NCBI GenBank assembly: GCA_965249175.1 | Contig: OZ252227.1 | Span: forward strand, 4,340,001 to 4,404,000 | Reading direction: 5' to 3' | DNA length: 64,000 nt | DNA from: CAZYFH01 sp965249175 | GTDB taxonomy: Bacteria; Acidobacteriota; Vicinamibacteria; Vicinamibacterales; UBA8438 | Shown: one piece after another, positions 27,676 to 36,187 of the stretch | How the letters are laid out: every line of letters begins with the position of its first letter | Position numbering within the stretch: the first letter of the stretch is position 1 | The notes under the pieces: model-generated | What the model saw: the letters and a program-made list of their open reading frames with translations, nothing else | Told to the model about the DNA's origin: nothing | Database searches by the model: none | Made by a program: the position numbers and the translations under genes

Positions 27676-29215
27676 AGACTTCGAACTTGTCCGACAAGGC
27701 CGGAGGGAGTCTTACCGCCGGGTACCGTTCTTCGAGGTACATGCGCACGTCTGCGAAACCGTCGTCCCACCACCGAGGGAACACGATGCCCGCCGCCGTC
27801 GCCTCCCACGGCTGGACGTCGAAGTCGTAGACCAGGTCAGCCCACTCCTCCGTGACGCGCTCCTGGACCCCCGCAATCGACCACACGTTCACTCGGAGCG
27901 CACGGTCCCCATAGAACCATAGCTGGGCTCCCGGCCCGCCGTCCCCTCCGACGACAAGGGCCAGATCGCCGGGATCAGGTGCGGCGGCCTTGATAGCCTG
28001 CCCCATCTCCATCGGCGTAAAGGGGACAGCGCGTGTCGTCGGGTAGAGACGCCTGAACGTCGAGTGCCCGGTCCATGTCGCGAACATCGCCACGATGAGG
28101 GCGACGCTGAGACCCATGACCGGCGCAACCCGGTGTTTCGCGGTGACGACGAACAGCCACTCGATCAAGAGCGCCGTACTGACCGCGATGCCTGGCGTGA
28201 GGAATATCCAGATGGACTCATGCGTGTACGCCGCTGTATTTCCGATCGCGATGCACGTGACCCCCCACGCGATCAGCAGTCGTGCGACCGCGGCTCCCGC
28301 TTGCGGGCGGCGGAACCGAAATCCGAAGATCACCAGCCACAGACCGCAGGCGCCGAGCAGGGCCATCGTGTGGAGCATCCGGTTGAGGATGAATGCCGTA
28401 CCGAGCCATTGCATGAGCGTGAACGGCTGCCCCCCTACCACGGTGCTGTGGCGTGCGAAACGGGGCAGCATCCACGTCCAAGGAGCGTGGGTGACGAGCG
28501 TGATGTAGACATACACAGCAGCGAACAGCGCACAGGCGGCCACCCCAAACGCAAGAATCCATGGCCACTCGATGCGAGGCTTGGTCACGATGAAGTGAGC
28601 GACGAAGACCGGAGCGATCACGTAGCCCGGCCAGTCGCACAAGCTGGCGAGTACGAAGGCCGCGAAGAATGGCATGAACGTAGAGAGTCGAGGCTCACGG
28701 TGAAACCGCAGGTAACCGAGTACTGACAGCAAGATGAAGAGGATGAGCGGCGTGCCTGCGGGATCGGGCATGCCACCGAAAAAGAGTGTCATGGGGCTAG
28801 CAGCAAATACGGTGGCAGCCACCACGCCAGCCCGGCGCGTGGCCGTCAGGGCGAGCAACCGGTACAAGACACAGACAGCCGCAATCGTCATGATGGCGAT
28901 CGGAAGCCGCGTCTGCCATTCGCCCACGCCGAATCCGGCATAGAACGAGGCAACGAGCAGTGGAACGAGTGGCGGGTGGTCCGGGTGCAAGACGATAGGC
29001 GCGGTCGGATGTTGCCCTACCGTGAGGACGGGCATGCCGCGGGTCTGGGTCCAATCGAACCGCAGGTAGTTCCTCGCCCAGATCCCGACTTCGCTTGCCG
29101 AGGCTCCTTCCATGTCATAGTCGAAGGGACGGTCGAGGACGAGGAGTTGGAACCCGGACGTAGACAGCAACACGAGAGCGAGTATCAGCGTGGGGCGACT
29201 AATTCCACACCTCAC
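27656..29215 (-). CDS. GT39-like integral-membrane glycosyltransferase
   Basis: GTG 29215 (VRCGISRPTLILALV) is chosen because GGGGAGGGG precedes it; upstream in-frame codons belong to an out-of-frame kinase fragment. The ~519-aa protein has an N-terminal helix and a first periplasmic loop with FDYDMEGASASEVGIWARNY. HPDHPPLVPLLVASF follows, the Asp/His-containing loop pattern of PMT/ArnT-type GT-C enzymes. About ten helices and a soluble C-terminus complete it. It likely transfers a polyprenyl-linked sugar at the periplasmic face, which would pair with the convergent cassette. Confidence 0.75.
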   Translation of the reverse strand: MRCGISRPTLILALVLLSTSGFQLLVLDRPFDYDMEGASASEVGIWARNYLRFDWTQTRGMPVLTVGQHPTAPIVLHPDHPPLVPLLVASFYAGFGVGEWQTRLPIAIMTIAAVCVLYRLLALTATRRAGVVAATVFAASPMTLFFGGMPDPAGTPLILFILLSVLGYLRFHREPRLSTFMPFFAAFVLASLCDWPGYVIAPVFVAHFIVTKPRIEWPWILAFGVAACALFAAVYVYITLVTHAPWTWMLPRFARHSTVVGGQPFTLMQWLGTAFILNRMLHTMALLGACGLWLVIFGFRFRRPQAGAAVARLLIAWGVTCIAIGNTAAYTHESIWIFLTPGIAVSTALLIEWLFVVTAKHRVAPVMGLSVALIVAMFATWTGHSTFRRLYPTTRAVPFTPMEMGQAIKAAAPDPGDLALVVGGDGGPGAQLWFYGDRALRVNVWSIAGVQERVTEEWADLVYDFDVQPWEATAAGIVFPRWWDDGFADVRMYLEERYPAVRLPPALSDKFEVFTVPRP

Positions 29216-29237
29216 CGGATCCCCTCCCCGCAAGAAC

Positions 29238-29357
29238 TCACCGGTCAGTGCGGTCCAGGCGCGTGTCGCGGGCGTTGTAGACCTGGCCCATACCGCCTTC
29301 GCCAATGAGGGCGGTGACGTCGTAATGGCCGAGGCGGGAGCCGACGGTCAGGGCCAT
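29238..29357 (-). pseudogene. 5' fragment of a Ser/Thr kinase gene
   Basis: Thirty-nine codons: MALTVGSRLGHYDVTALIG, then EGGMGQVYNARDTRLDR, then stop. It covers only the G-loop and the strand after it. It sits 14 bases after the NIPSNAP stop and 22 bases before the GTG of the GT39-like gene, in the same direction as both. Confidence 0.8.
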
Positions 29358-29371
29358 CGCAGTCTGTAGGT

Positions 29372-29797
29372 CTATCTCAGGGCCGAGTAGTCGGTCGGGA
29401 CGAGGTCGAGAGACTGCACCGACTCAATGAGCCGAGTAGTCGGGTCGCGCTCCACCGATGTCACAACCTCATAAAACTCTGGATCCGCGTGCGCGGCCGT
29501 CAGGCGCTCGTCCCGCGCCTCCCGTGACGGGTATCCGCGCATGTAGACGAACGTGCGACCCGCGTTCTCGCCGGACGCCGCGAACCAGTAGCCGACGTTT
29601 CGGATCCCATGCCGTTCGTAGATCTTGGTCGTGTAGTCGCCGAACCGCGCCGCGAGCGCCTCCCGCTGTCCTGGTAGCGTTGTATAGATCCGAAGTTCGT
29701 AGAAGCCAGGCTCGCGCGTCTGCTGAGCGTAGCCCCACGTCACGCCTGCCACCCCACACGACAGACCAACGACGGCGAGCACTCGCCACTTCAACAT
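29372..29797 (-). CDS. secreted NIPSNAP-domain protein
   Basis: The 141-aa product starts behind GAAGGAGA. A signal peptide (MLKWRVLAVVGLSCGVAGVT) is followed by FYELRIYTTLPGQREALAAR, the signature of the NIPSNAP fold (dimeric alpha-beta barrel), and by VYMRGYPSREARDERL. The role in bacteria is unclear. It lies 32 bases downstream of the SnoaL-like gene and probably shares its transcript. Confidence 0.75.
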   Translation of the reverse strand: MLKWRVLAVVGLSCGVAGVTWGYAQQTREPGFYELRIYTTLPGQREALAARFGDYTTKIYERHGIRNVGYWFAASGENAGRTFVYMRGYPSREARDERLTAAHADPEFYEVVTSVERDPTTRLIESVQSLDLVPTDYSALR

Positions 29798-29829
29798 GCG
29801 GTCTCCTTCGGGTTCAGTTGGCGGGCGCG

Positions 29830-30333
29830 TTACTCGTCAGACACCGGGCCATGCACCGTGCGATGCGACAGATAACGCCACTGGCGATCCCGACGCTCGT
29901 AGACCCGGACGTACCAAAAGGTGAACGAACGCCCGGAGTCCGCGTCGCCGATGCGTGCACGTACGAGACCCGTGGTGAGGCCGACATCGCCGTGGATTTC
30001 GACGTGCTGCGTTTCGACGTCACGGCGGGTGTAGCGTCCGGGCAACGAAGCCAACCACGCCGCCTTGGTGTCAACACTGAGCGGGGCACCGCCCCACGTC
30101 CACCCGTCGCCGTGGGTGTAGGTGAAGTCCTCCGCGCAGACGCGGTCGAGGAACGCCACGTCCGCCTCGAGGACGGCGGCTTCGACCCGTCGCTCGAACG
30201 CGATGAGCTCGGCTTTGCCGGCCGTGGCCTCCGGTCGCTCCTGCGCGAACACGGCAGCACCGAGCACCAAGACGATGACCGCCGCGACGTAGCCTGATCG
30301 AGCCACGCCGCACGCCGACGCAGTCCAGCGCAT
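29830..30333 (-). CDS. secreted SnoaL/DUF4440-like protein
   Basis: The 167-aa product begins MRWTASACGVARSGYVAAVI, a signal peptide whose first codons match the recurrent MRATASACG start of the spacer module. The mature part is an NTF2-like cone fold: AVLEADVAFLDRVCAEDFTY, DVETQHVEIHGDVGLTTGLV and FTFWYVRVYERRDRQWRYLS. The ribosome site is AGGAGGGG in the spacer. The ligand is unknown. Confidence 0.75.
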   Translation of the reverse strand: MRWTASACGVARSGYVAAVIVLVLGAAVFAQERPEATAGKAELIAFERRVEAAVLEADVAFLDRVCAEDFTYTHGDGWTWGGAPLSVDTKAAWLASLPGRYTRRDVETQHVEIHGDVGLTTGLVRARIGDADSGRSFTFWYVRVYERRDRQWRYLSHRTVHGPVSDE

Positions 30334-30438
30334 GGCCCCTCCTGTTGGGGATATCCGGGATGTGGGCTGATTATGCCACCGGCCGGGGCTGATTACAGCC
30401 TCGGCGGAGCAGCCGGTGTGCCACGAGCGGACAGGAGA
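30307..30438 (-). repeat. spacer module R1 (promoter/RBS/leader repeat)
   Basis: On the minus strand: TCCTGTCCGCTCG, ~30 bases, TAATCAGCCCCGGCCGGTGG, CATAATCAGCC, ~25 bases, then AGGAGGGGCC-ATG and the codons MRWTASACG. It is nearly identical in order to the copies at 33378-33496, 58001-58125 and 62971-63102. CATAAT may serve as a -10 box. Confidence 0.75.
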
Positions 30439-30456
30439 GACAGAGGGCCAGCCCGC

Positions 30457-30730
30457 TCACCGGATCCGGCAAGACAGGCGCCGGAGCCGGCGCCGCGATC
30501 TGCGGAGGAGCGCCGCGGTGAGCCAGGCCAGGATGACCAGGAGCACGACGCCGAACGCCGACGCTGGCCCACGTGACCAGCGGTGTTCGCGAGGAGACCT
30601 GCGCGCGATGAGCGCCAGGACAGGATGGCTGGGAGCCGTTCGACTCGCGTCGAGCCAGCCCGCGTGCGAGCGTGCCGACCAGCGCGTCTGGTTCGTCGGT
30701 GCCGACACGCGCCCGCCGACAGAAATGAGT
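30457..30730 (-). pseudogene. C-terminal membrane-anchor fragment
   Basis: The minus-strand frame ends HRWSRGPASAFGVVLLVIL, AWLTAALLRR and an Arg-rich tail before stop at 30457. It looks like the last ~90 residues of a membrane protein with one C-terminal helix (or a signal-anchor domain). No start or upstream part exists; it begins right after the stop of the 30740-31156 gene. The parent family is unknown. Confidence 0.4.
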
Positions 30731-30739
30731 GCTGAACTC

Positions 30740-31156
30740 CTATGGATGGACAGACGATCGGCTTGCCACCGAAGCACCCGCGATTGCTGCCGCGAACTTG
30801 GTGGCCAAAGACAACGCGACGATGCCTGCGATAGACGGCAGCGAGCCAGCGCCTGCGACAATCGCCAAGTCGAACGCGGCATACGCGAAAGAGACGGCGA
30901 GGGCGAATCCGATAGCGTGCCGTTCGGGTGTTCGGCGGGTGAGCCAGTAGAGAGCGCCGAGAAACAAAAACACACCGGCAACCACGCTCGACCACGGTGC
31001 GATGCGCTGAGCCGCCGCATCGTAAAACGCCGCATCGTGACCGGGCTCAATGAAGTACGCATACACGGCGACGACGGGGAAGCTGATCGCGACGTTGACC
31101 ACCATGATGACGAGGGCGACACCGATGGCCTTTGGAATGTCTGTCTTCTTGAACAT
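30740..31156 (-). CDS. four-helix integral membrane protein
   Basis: The start at 31156 (MFKKTDIPKAIGVAL) is supported by GAGGAGAG. The 138-aa protein has about four membrane helices: IGVALVIMVVNVAISFPVVA, VVAGVFLFLGALYWLT, AIGFALAVSFAYAAFDLAIV and IAGIVALSLATKFAAAIAG. No family recognised. It follows a kinase 5' fragment (31448-31575) in the same direction. Confidence 0.6.
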   Translation of the reverse strand: MFKKTDIPKAIGVALVIMVVNVAISFPVVAVYAYFIEPGHDAAFYDAAAQRIAPWSSVVAGVFLFLGALYWLTRRTPERHAIGFALAVSFAYAAFDLAIVAGAGSLPSIAGIVALSLATKFAAAIAGASVASRSSVHP

Positions 31157-31440
31157 CTCAGGTCTCTCCTCGAAGCAGTTTGCCGGCCGGCCGGCCGGCC
31201 GAGCCCGAGCCGCGTCGCGAGACGCGTGGGACCCTCCCCGCTCATCGTGACGAACCCGCTTGAGGTAGGTCGGCGACAGACCTGTCCGGGCGGCGATCGC
31301 GTCCAGCGGAGAATCGCTAGCCGGATCAGGCTGCGAGAGGAGATCATCGAGTCGTATCGTCACGAACCCAAAAACTACCATGGCGATGCTGGCACGTCTT
31401 GACCGATCTTGTGGTCGGAGAAGCGGTTGGACACAGAAGA
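31157..31440 (-). other. decayed region with GGCC run and possible HTH remnant
   Basis: 31183-31200 contains a short (GGCC)n run. Further upstream on the minus strand a frame reads MVVFGFVTIRLDDLL and LDAIAARTGLSPTYLKRV, reminiscent of a helix-turn-helix regulator, but it lacks a confirmed start and runs through Arg-rich sequence. I treat it as non-functional. Confidence 0.3.
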
Positions 31441-31447
31441 ACTGGCT

Positions 31448-31575
31448 CATCGGGCAATCAGCGTGATCACCTCGAGCTGCGTGTCGGTGGCGCGATAGAC
31501 CTGGCCCATCCCGCCCTCGCAGATGAGGGCGGTGACGTTGTAGTGCCCGAGTCGAGAGCCGACGGTGAGTGGCAT
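31448..31575 (-). pseudogene. 5' fragment of a Ser/Thr kinase gene
   Basis: About 42 codons: MPLTVGSRLGHYNVTALI, then CEGGMGQVYRATDTQLE, then an unrelated tail and stop. One G-loop Gly position is Cys. It starts 24 bases after the PQQ-dehydrogenase stop on the same strand. Confidence 0.8.
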
Positions 31576-31599
31576 CTGGCTGGTTATCGACGGCGCTGG

Positions 31600-33396
31600 C
31601 TACTCTGGCAGGGCGAACACAAAGAGGTTGTTGCCCGAGCTCGGGCGAAGCTCTGGCGTCAAACCCAGGAAGTGGGACACCGTTCCCGCGCTGCCCGTGC
31701 TGACCGCCACGTATTGGCGACCGTCGACGGCGTACGTGATCGGAAATCCGGTGACCGAGGACCCAAGGTTGATCTCCCACAGGACCTCACCCGTCTCATG
31801 GTCAAACGCACGAAACCGCCCGTTGACGTCGCCACCGAAGACGAGTCCGCCCCCCGTGGCCACGAGTGACATGGTCCCCGCGCGTTGCTCGTGGAGCCAG
31901 ACCGTTTCACCGGTTTCGGCCGAGATCGCTCGCACCGTGCCGGCGGACTCGGTGCCGGGCGCGAGCTGGTGGCGATAAGCGATCGCGTAGCCTTCAGAGC
32001 GACTCTCATTCGGTCCGGCTGGGGTGTCGTCCGAAAACGTGGTCGCCGCCATCATCCGTGCGCACGTGTTGCGCAGCGGCATATACATCGTGTTCGTCAG
32101 GGGGCTATAGGCGCCTGCTTCCCAATCCTTCCCGCCGTTCCACGTCGGACAGGCAAAGACCTCTTGTCCCAATGCACTGAAGACGACCTCGGCGTTTTCT
32201 GACACGTCCCCGGTCGCCCCATCGATGTGGCTGATGACGTTCTGGGTCACCGTCGGCGTCGCCCACAAGAACTCGCCCGTCGCGCGGTCGAGGGTATAGA
32301 CCACTCCCGTTTTCCCAGGAATGCCCGTGACCACCTGCCGCGCTTCGCCGGCCCGAAGCCGCGGGTTGATCCAGCTCACCGCCGTCGGATCCGGCGCCAC
32401 GATCGTGTCGACCAGCAACCGCTCAAACGGATGGTCGAGGTCCCAGTGGTCGTTGAGATGCTGGTAGTACCAGACGATCTCGCCCGTCTCAGCATCAAGC
32501 GCGAGTGTCGAGTTGTGATACAGGTGCTGGTTCTCGGCCCCTCCGAGCAAGAATTTCGGGGCCGGAGCGGTCACGGAGGTCCCGATGTAGATGAGATTCA
32601 AGGCCGCATCGTAGCTTGGCACCATCCAGGCACCGACATGCCTCCGGTCCGCGTATGCGACGTCCCCCCAGGTCTCATCCCCGGGTTCACCGGGCGCTGG
32701 AATCAGACGCCGGCGCCAGAGCTCCGCGCCCGTCGTGGCATCGTGTGCGGTCACCACGCAGCCCTCCGGTCCTCCCCGCTGCGAACAACTCCGTCCCGTG
32801 ATCGCCTTGCCGTTGGCGATGATCGGGCCGGAACCCTGCAGCACCGGGTGCACCTCTCGGTCAACGACCTGTGTCTCCCACACCATGTCGCCGGTGGTCG
32901 CCGCGAGGGCAAACACATGGGCGTCCATGCTCGTATCGATGATGAGGTCGTCGTAGATGGCGATGTTCCGGTTGTTGCTGGACAGGCCACCGGGGGTGGC
33001 ATCCTCAGGAATCTCGCGGCGATGCTCCCACATGAGATCACCCGATGCTGCATCGATCGCCTGAATGACGTCCCCCGGGTTCGGCATGTACAGCACGCGG
33101 TTGTAGACCAACGGGGTGCCCGACTGAAAGCCGTCCGTCAACCCCCGCGTCCAGACCATGCGTAGCTCGCCCACATTCTCACGGTCGATCTCGTCGAGCG
33201 GGCTGTAGCCCCACCCGTTGAGTGTGCGGCGCCACATCAGCCAGTCGCCTGGATCCGGGTCTTGCAGCATCGCGTCGGTGACCGGCGTAAAGTCGTCTAC
33301 TTGCGCCTGGTTGGTCGCAGCGGTTGCGATGGTGAGCGCGGCGGTCGCGCATGCCGTCAGGCGAGCACGAGATATCGGCGACGCAGATGCACGCAT
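31600..33396 (-). CDS. secreted PQQ-dependent dehydrogenase-like propeller
   Basis: The 598-aa product is counted from ATG 33396 (MRASASPISRARLTACATA), behind AGGAGGAG in spacer module R2. A signal peptide is followed by an eight-bladed quinoprotein propeller with W-motifs: WLMWRRTLNGWGYSPLDEI, YTLDRATGEFLWATP, SAETGETVWLHEQRAGT and FDHETGEVLWEINLG. Family members oxidise alcohols or sugars in the periplasm with PQQ and pass electrons to cytochrome c. A cytochrome c gene starts at the far right (63752). Substrate not predictable. Confidence 0.85.
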   Translation of the reverse strand: MRASASPISRARLTACATAALTIATAATNQAQVDDFTPVTDAMLQDPDPGDWLMWRRTLNGWGYSPLDEIDRENVGELRMVWTRGLTDGFQSGTPLVYNRVLYMPNPGDVIQAIDAASGDLMWEHRREIPEDATPGGLSSNNRNIAIYDDLIIDTSMDAHVFALAATTGDMVWETQVVDREVHPVLQGSGPIIANGKAITGRSCSQRGGPEGCVVTAHDATTGAELWRRRLIPAPGEPGDETWGDVAYADRRHVGAWMVPSYDAALNLIYIGTSVTAPAPKFLLGGAENQHLYHNSTLALDAETGEIVWYYQHLNDHWDLDHPFERLLVDTIVAPDPTAVSWINPRLRAGEARQVVTGIPGKTGVVYTLDRATGEFLWATPTVTQNVISHIDGATGDVSENAEVVFSALGQEVFACPTWNGGKDWEAGAYSPLTNTMYMPLRNTCARMMAATTFSDDTPAGPNESRSEGYAIAYRHQLAPGTESAGTVRAISAETGETVWLHEQRAGTMSLVATGGGLVFGGDVNGRFRAFDHETGEVLWEINLGSSVTGFPITYAVDGRQYVAVSTGSAGTVSHFLGLTPELRPSSGNNLFVFALPE

Positions 33397-33496
33397 GGCT
33401 CCTCCTGAGCAGGGGGCATTCTGGCTGATTATGCCACCGGCCGGGCTGATCACGTCCTCCGATGGGCAGACGGTGGGCAACGAGCGGACACGAGGG
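33378..33496 (-). repeat. spacer module R2
   Basis: Minus-strand order: TGTCCGCTCGTTGCCCACCG, GTGATCAGCCC, GGCCGGTGGCATAATCAGCC, then AGGAGGAGCC-ATG with codons MRASASP. It supplies the start of the PQQ-dehydrogenase gene and follows a kinase 3' end. Confidence 0.75.
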
Positions 33497-33605
33497 ACGG
33501 GGAGGCGGCTGGGTTGGTCCTGGGCACCGTCTCGGGGAGGTCCATGCGGTGGAGGAGGGCTTGGACATGGGGGTCGGCGCGGAGGGGTCGACCGCAGGCC
33601 ACGTG
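33450..33605 (-). pseudogene. 3' end of a kinase-TPR gene
   Basis: The minus-strand frame reads PLRADPHVQALLHRMDLPE, the characteristic C-terminus of kinase-TPR proteins in this window (compare DPLRADPRFQALLRRMNFPE near 62952). The upstream gene is missing: phage sequence begins about 25 bases further on (33629). Confidence 0.65.
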
Positions 33606-33628
33606 GTGAGGAAGGGCAGCGTCGTATA

Positions 33629-33829
33629 TCAGCGCACCCGGCGGCGCGGGCCCTTGAACTCGGGTCGCATGATCACGTCCCGCGGTTCGTAGGCGTCGCC
33701 CTCAAAGTAGCACTGCAGGATCAGCGAGCGCAGGCCACCGCCCTCCAGGCGAGCCGGGTGCGCCTCCAGTGCGCCGCGGATCTTCGCCACGATGGCGTCG
33801 ATGCGTGTCGTCATTCCAACCGAGGGCAC
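33629..33829 (-). CDS. small phage protein downstream of rtcB
   Basis: Up to 66 aa. MTTRIDAIVAKIRGALEAH is the more natural start (ATG ~15 bases inside); a GTG upstream is also possible. It contains LRSLILQCYFEGDAYEPRDV and a basic C-terminus. It follows rtcB by 2 bases and is the last early-phage gene before the kinase remnant. Function unknown. Confidence 0.5.
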   Translation of the reverse strand: MPSVGMTTRIDAIVAKIRGALEAHPARLEGGGLRSLILQCYFEGDAYEPRDVIMRPEFKGPRRRVR

Positions 33830-33831
33830 CG

Positions 33832-35157
33832 TCAGTCCTTGTAGCGGTCGAACGTGTCGATCCCCGCCATCGCCACGCCGATCGGCGTGAGGGTGTGGAG
33901 CACCTTCACCGTGTCGCCATGTGCGGCCAGGACGTCGGGCAGGTGCTTGTAGACTTCTGGCGCCTCGTCAGCCCCGGCCCCGCGTAACTCGATCCCCTGT
34001 GCCTTGATCTGCGCTTGGACCGCCGGCCAGTTCACCGTGCCGACGCGCGTGACGTCCCCCACGCGCCGCTTCTGCATCTTCGACCCGCAGGTAAGACAGC
34101 GCGGGTTGGATCCGTTCTCGGCGCGTGGCGTCTGGATCGGGAGCGTGCCGTCACAGTCGCGCGCGTTGCACGCCCAGACCTTGCGCCACTTCACGCGCCC
34201 CGCGGCTTCCGAGCGCGACATCACCCGGCCTGCGCCATGTACCGTCGAATAGAGCGACGCGGCCGAGGCAGGCGACTCCACGCCTTCGAGGACAACGCTG
34301 ATCTCCCCCATCGATCCACCGACGAACCCGCGTTGACCGGGGGAGGCGGGAGTCGCCCCCTTGCGAATCACCCAATACTCGACGCCCCCGTGCTTCTCCC
34401 GCCATGCGAAGTTGTGATGGTTGTGGACTTCCTGGGTGATGGTCGCGCCGAGGATGTCCTGCGCCACCGTCCGCGTGACCCACTCTCGGCCGGCGTACGC
34501 GTACTGCCCCGCGAGCGCCATCCCCTGGAGGTACGCCTGGCCGAGATCGGTCCGCGTGTCGAGGAGCACCGGCGGGGCATCCATGCCGCCACTGCTCACC
34601 CGTTCGTCAAACGGCTTGTTCTGTGCCAGCGCCAGGAATCCGGTACACGTCTTGTGCCCGAACCCACGCGAACCGAAGTGGACGCCGACCCACAGCCAGC
34701 CGTCCTCGTCACGAAAGAGATCGACGTAGTGGTTCCCCGACCCGACCGTCCCGAGCTGGTTGGCGGCTATCTGCGCCAACGGCCGCTGCTCTCGAACGGG
34801 CGAGTCTGCAATAGCGGCCAGCACGGGCGACTCCACGCGCACGTTGTTGTTCTGCCCCATCCCGAACGAGATCCGCCGCCAGATCTCATCCATCACCTTC
34901 GGCACGTCGAGATCATCAGCGCGCACGTTTGTCTGGGCAGCCATGTTGCCGCAGGCAATGTCGTACCCAACCCCGGACGGCGAGACGTGATGCGCGTAGG
35001 CGACCACGCCACCAATCGGCTGGCTGTAGCCCGGATGATGATCGGCACAGAGCACGCCGGGTAGCTCGCACCCCTCTACCCGTTCAGCCGCCGTCAGACA
35101 GGTTGTCAGTTGGGTGCGGCTTCGCTCATCCACATGACCAAAGGTCTTGATCTTCAC
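33832..35157 (-). CDS. rtcB: RtcB-type RNA ligase with inserted zinc ribbon (phage)
   Basis: The 441-aa product is counted from GTG 35157, overlapping the previous gene (GTGA). RtcB motifs are all visible: GVGYDIACGNMAAQ (Mn/GTP site), GTVGSGNHYVDLF, VHFGSRGFGHK, HNHHNFAW, RKGATPA, GGSMGEISVVL and the guanylylated-His region VHGAGRVMSRSEA. After that His, a segment with CNARDCDG and RCLTCGSKM (two Cys pairs) is inserted. RtcB joins 2',3'-cyclic-phosphate or 3'-phosphate RNA to 5'-OH ends. In a phage it could repair tRNAs cut by host anticodon nucleases. Frame intact. Confidence 0.9.
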   Translation of the reverse strand: MKIKTFGHVDERSRTQLTTCLTAAERVEGCELPGVLCADHHPGYSQPIGGVVAYAHHVSPSGVGYDIACGNMAAQTNVRADDLDVPKVMDEIWRRISFGMGQNNNVRVESPVLAAIADSPVREQRPLAQIAANQLGTVGSGNHYVDLFRDEDGWLWVGVHFGSRGFGHKTCTGFLALAQNKPFDERVSSGGMDAPPVLLDTRTDLGQAYLQGMALAGQYAYAGREWVTRTVAQDILGATITQEVHNHHNFAWREKHGGVEYWVIRKGATPASPGQRGFVGGSMGEISVVLEGVESPASAASLYSTVHGAGRVMSRSEAAGRVKWRKVWACNARDCDGTLPIQTPRAENGSNPRCLTCGSKMQKRRVGDVTRVGTVNWPAVQAQIKAQGIELRGAGADEAPEVYKHLPDVLAAHGDTVKVLHTLTPIGVAMAGIDTFDRYKD

Positions 35158-36050
35158 AAGCTGGTTCCCGCGTTCCAGTCCATCACCGCCCCCGCCGCGA
35201 GGAATTGCCGGCCTATGTTTTGCGCCTCAGCGAATGTCGTGTACGGCTTCCACGACTGGCCCTGGTACACCTTCGGAATCGCGAACTCCGCGGCAATGAC
35301 CACATGGCCGGGCATCTTGCGACGCATGCGAGCGACGTTATGCTCCATGAACCCGAGCGTGCCGTCGTAAACGTGGCCCCCCGGCCCTTCGAGATGCCCA
35401 CGGAGCAGATTGGGAAAGCCCATCTGAAGCGCCGAGCCGGTGATCTCTGGAGGCACACCAGAGAAGTCACTCACCGGGATCCCTTCCAGTGGACGCTCGT
35501 GCATGGCAATACGACGTTCGGGGAACCCCGCGTCCGCCGCGCCTTGATGCACGAGGCGCACGCAGCGATTGCGCTCTTCCAGATGGCCCCCGTCGAACAC
35601 CTTACCGACCTCCCAGATCGGCACGATCCACTTGCAGTAGCGCGCGCAGTGGAATCCAGCGTCGTACATGAGGGCCTGTAACGCGTCCCAGTTCTTACGG
35701 AGCTGCTGTTCCCAGAAGGGCGGCCCACAGACGAACACGATCGGCGCCTTGTCCTCGCTGATCGCCACCTTCAGCCGGTCCTGGACCAGACCCCACTGAT
35801 CGCGTGGATCAAACGGCGTCGCGCGGATGCTCTCTTTGTAGCCCTGGCCCATCGTGAGGAACGTCGCGTTCCCAGGATGGGCGCGGAGCGCCTGCCGGTA
35901 CTCCTCCTCCGGCATCGCCATCGCCCGCGAAGACAGCAGGAACGGCTCGTCATAGAGGAACGGGCCAGCCTTATCGGCTTGGTTGATCTCGCCGCGCACG
36001 TCGCCCGCCCGGAGGTACGTTCCGTGCGCCGTCCGTAGTCGAACCTTCAT
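35154..36050 (-). CDS. phage protein with trefoil-like N-terminus
   Basis: The 298-aa product starts MKVRLRTAHGTYLRAGDV. The first ~35 residues resemble a fascin-like trefoil strand (compare VSLATAETGHYLVAEE in the 1133-2470 protein). The rest has IVFVCGPPFWEQQLRKNWDA, WIVPIWEVGKVFDGGH and YQGQSWKPYTTFAEAQNIG. I do not recognise the family. It precedes rtcB with a 4-base overlap, so the two are co-expressed. Confidence 0.55.
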   Translation of the reverse strand: MKVRLRTAHGTYLRAGDVRGEINQADKAGPFLYDEPFLLSSRAMAMPEEEYRQALRAHPGNATFLTMGQGYKESIRATPFDPRDQWGLVQDRLKVAISEDKAPIVFVCGPPFWEQQLRKNWDALQALMYDAGFHCARYCKWIVPIWEVGKVFDGGHLEERNRCVRLVHQGAADAGFPERRIAMHERPLEGIPVSDFSGVPPEITGSALQMGFPNLLRGHLEGPGGHVYDGTLGFMEHNVARMRRKMPGHVVIAAEFAIPKVYQGQSWKPYTTFAEAQNIGRQFLAAGAVMDWNAGTSL

Positions 36051-36187
36051 ACGCTGACCTCCCTCGCCTCCGCATACCCCCGGTCGGCGTCATCCAGGGA
36101 ACGCGACCGCGCCCAGCCTGGTTGGTCACTAGACCGACCTCGATCCGGATCGTATGATTGCCACGTTGATGGTCGGCAATCTCCGCC

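Noticed and set aside
31183..31200. (GGCC)n run as a phase-variable tract
   Set aside because: It lies in a decayed, non-coding stretch with no intact gene whose frame it could switch.
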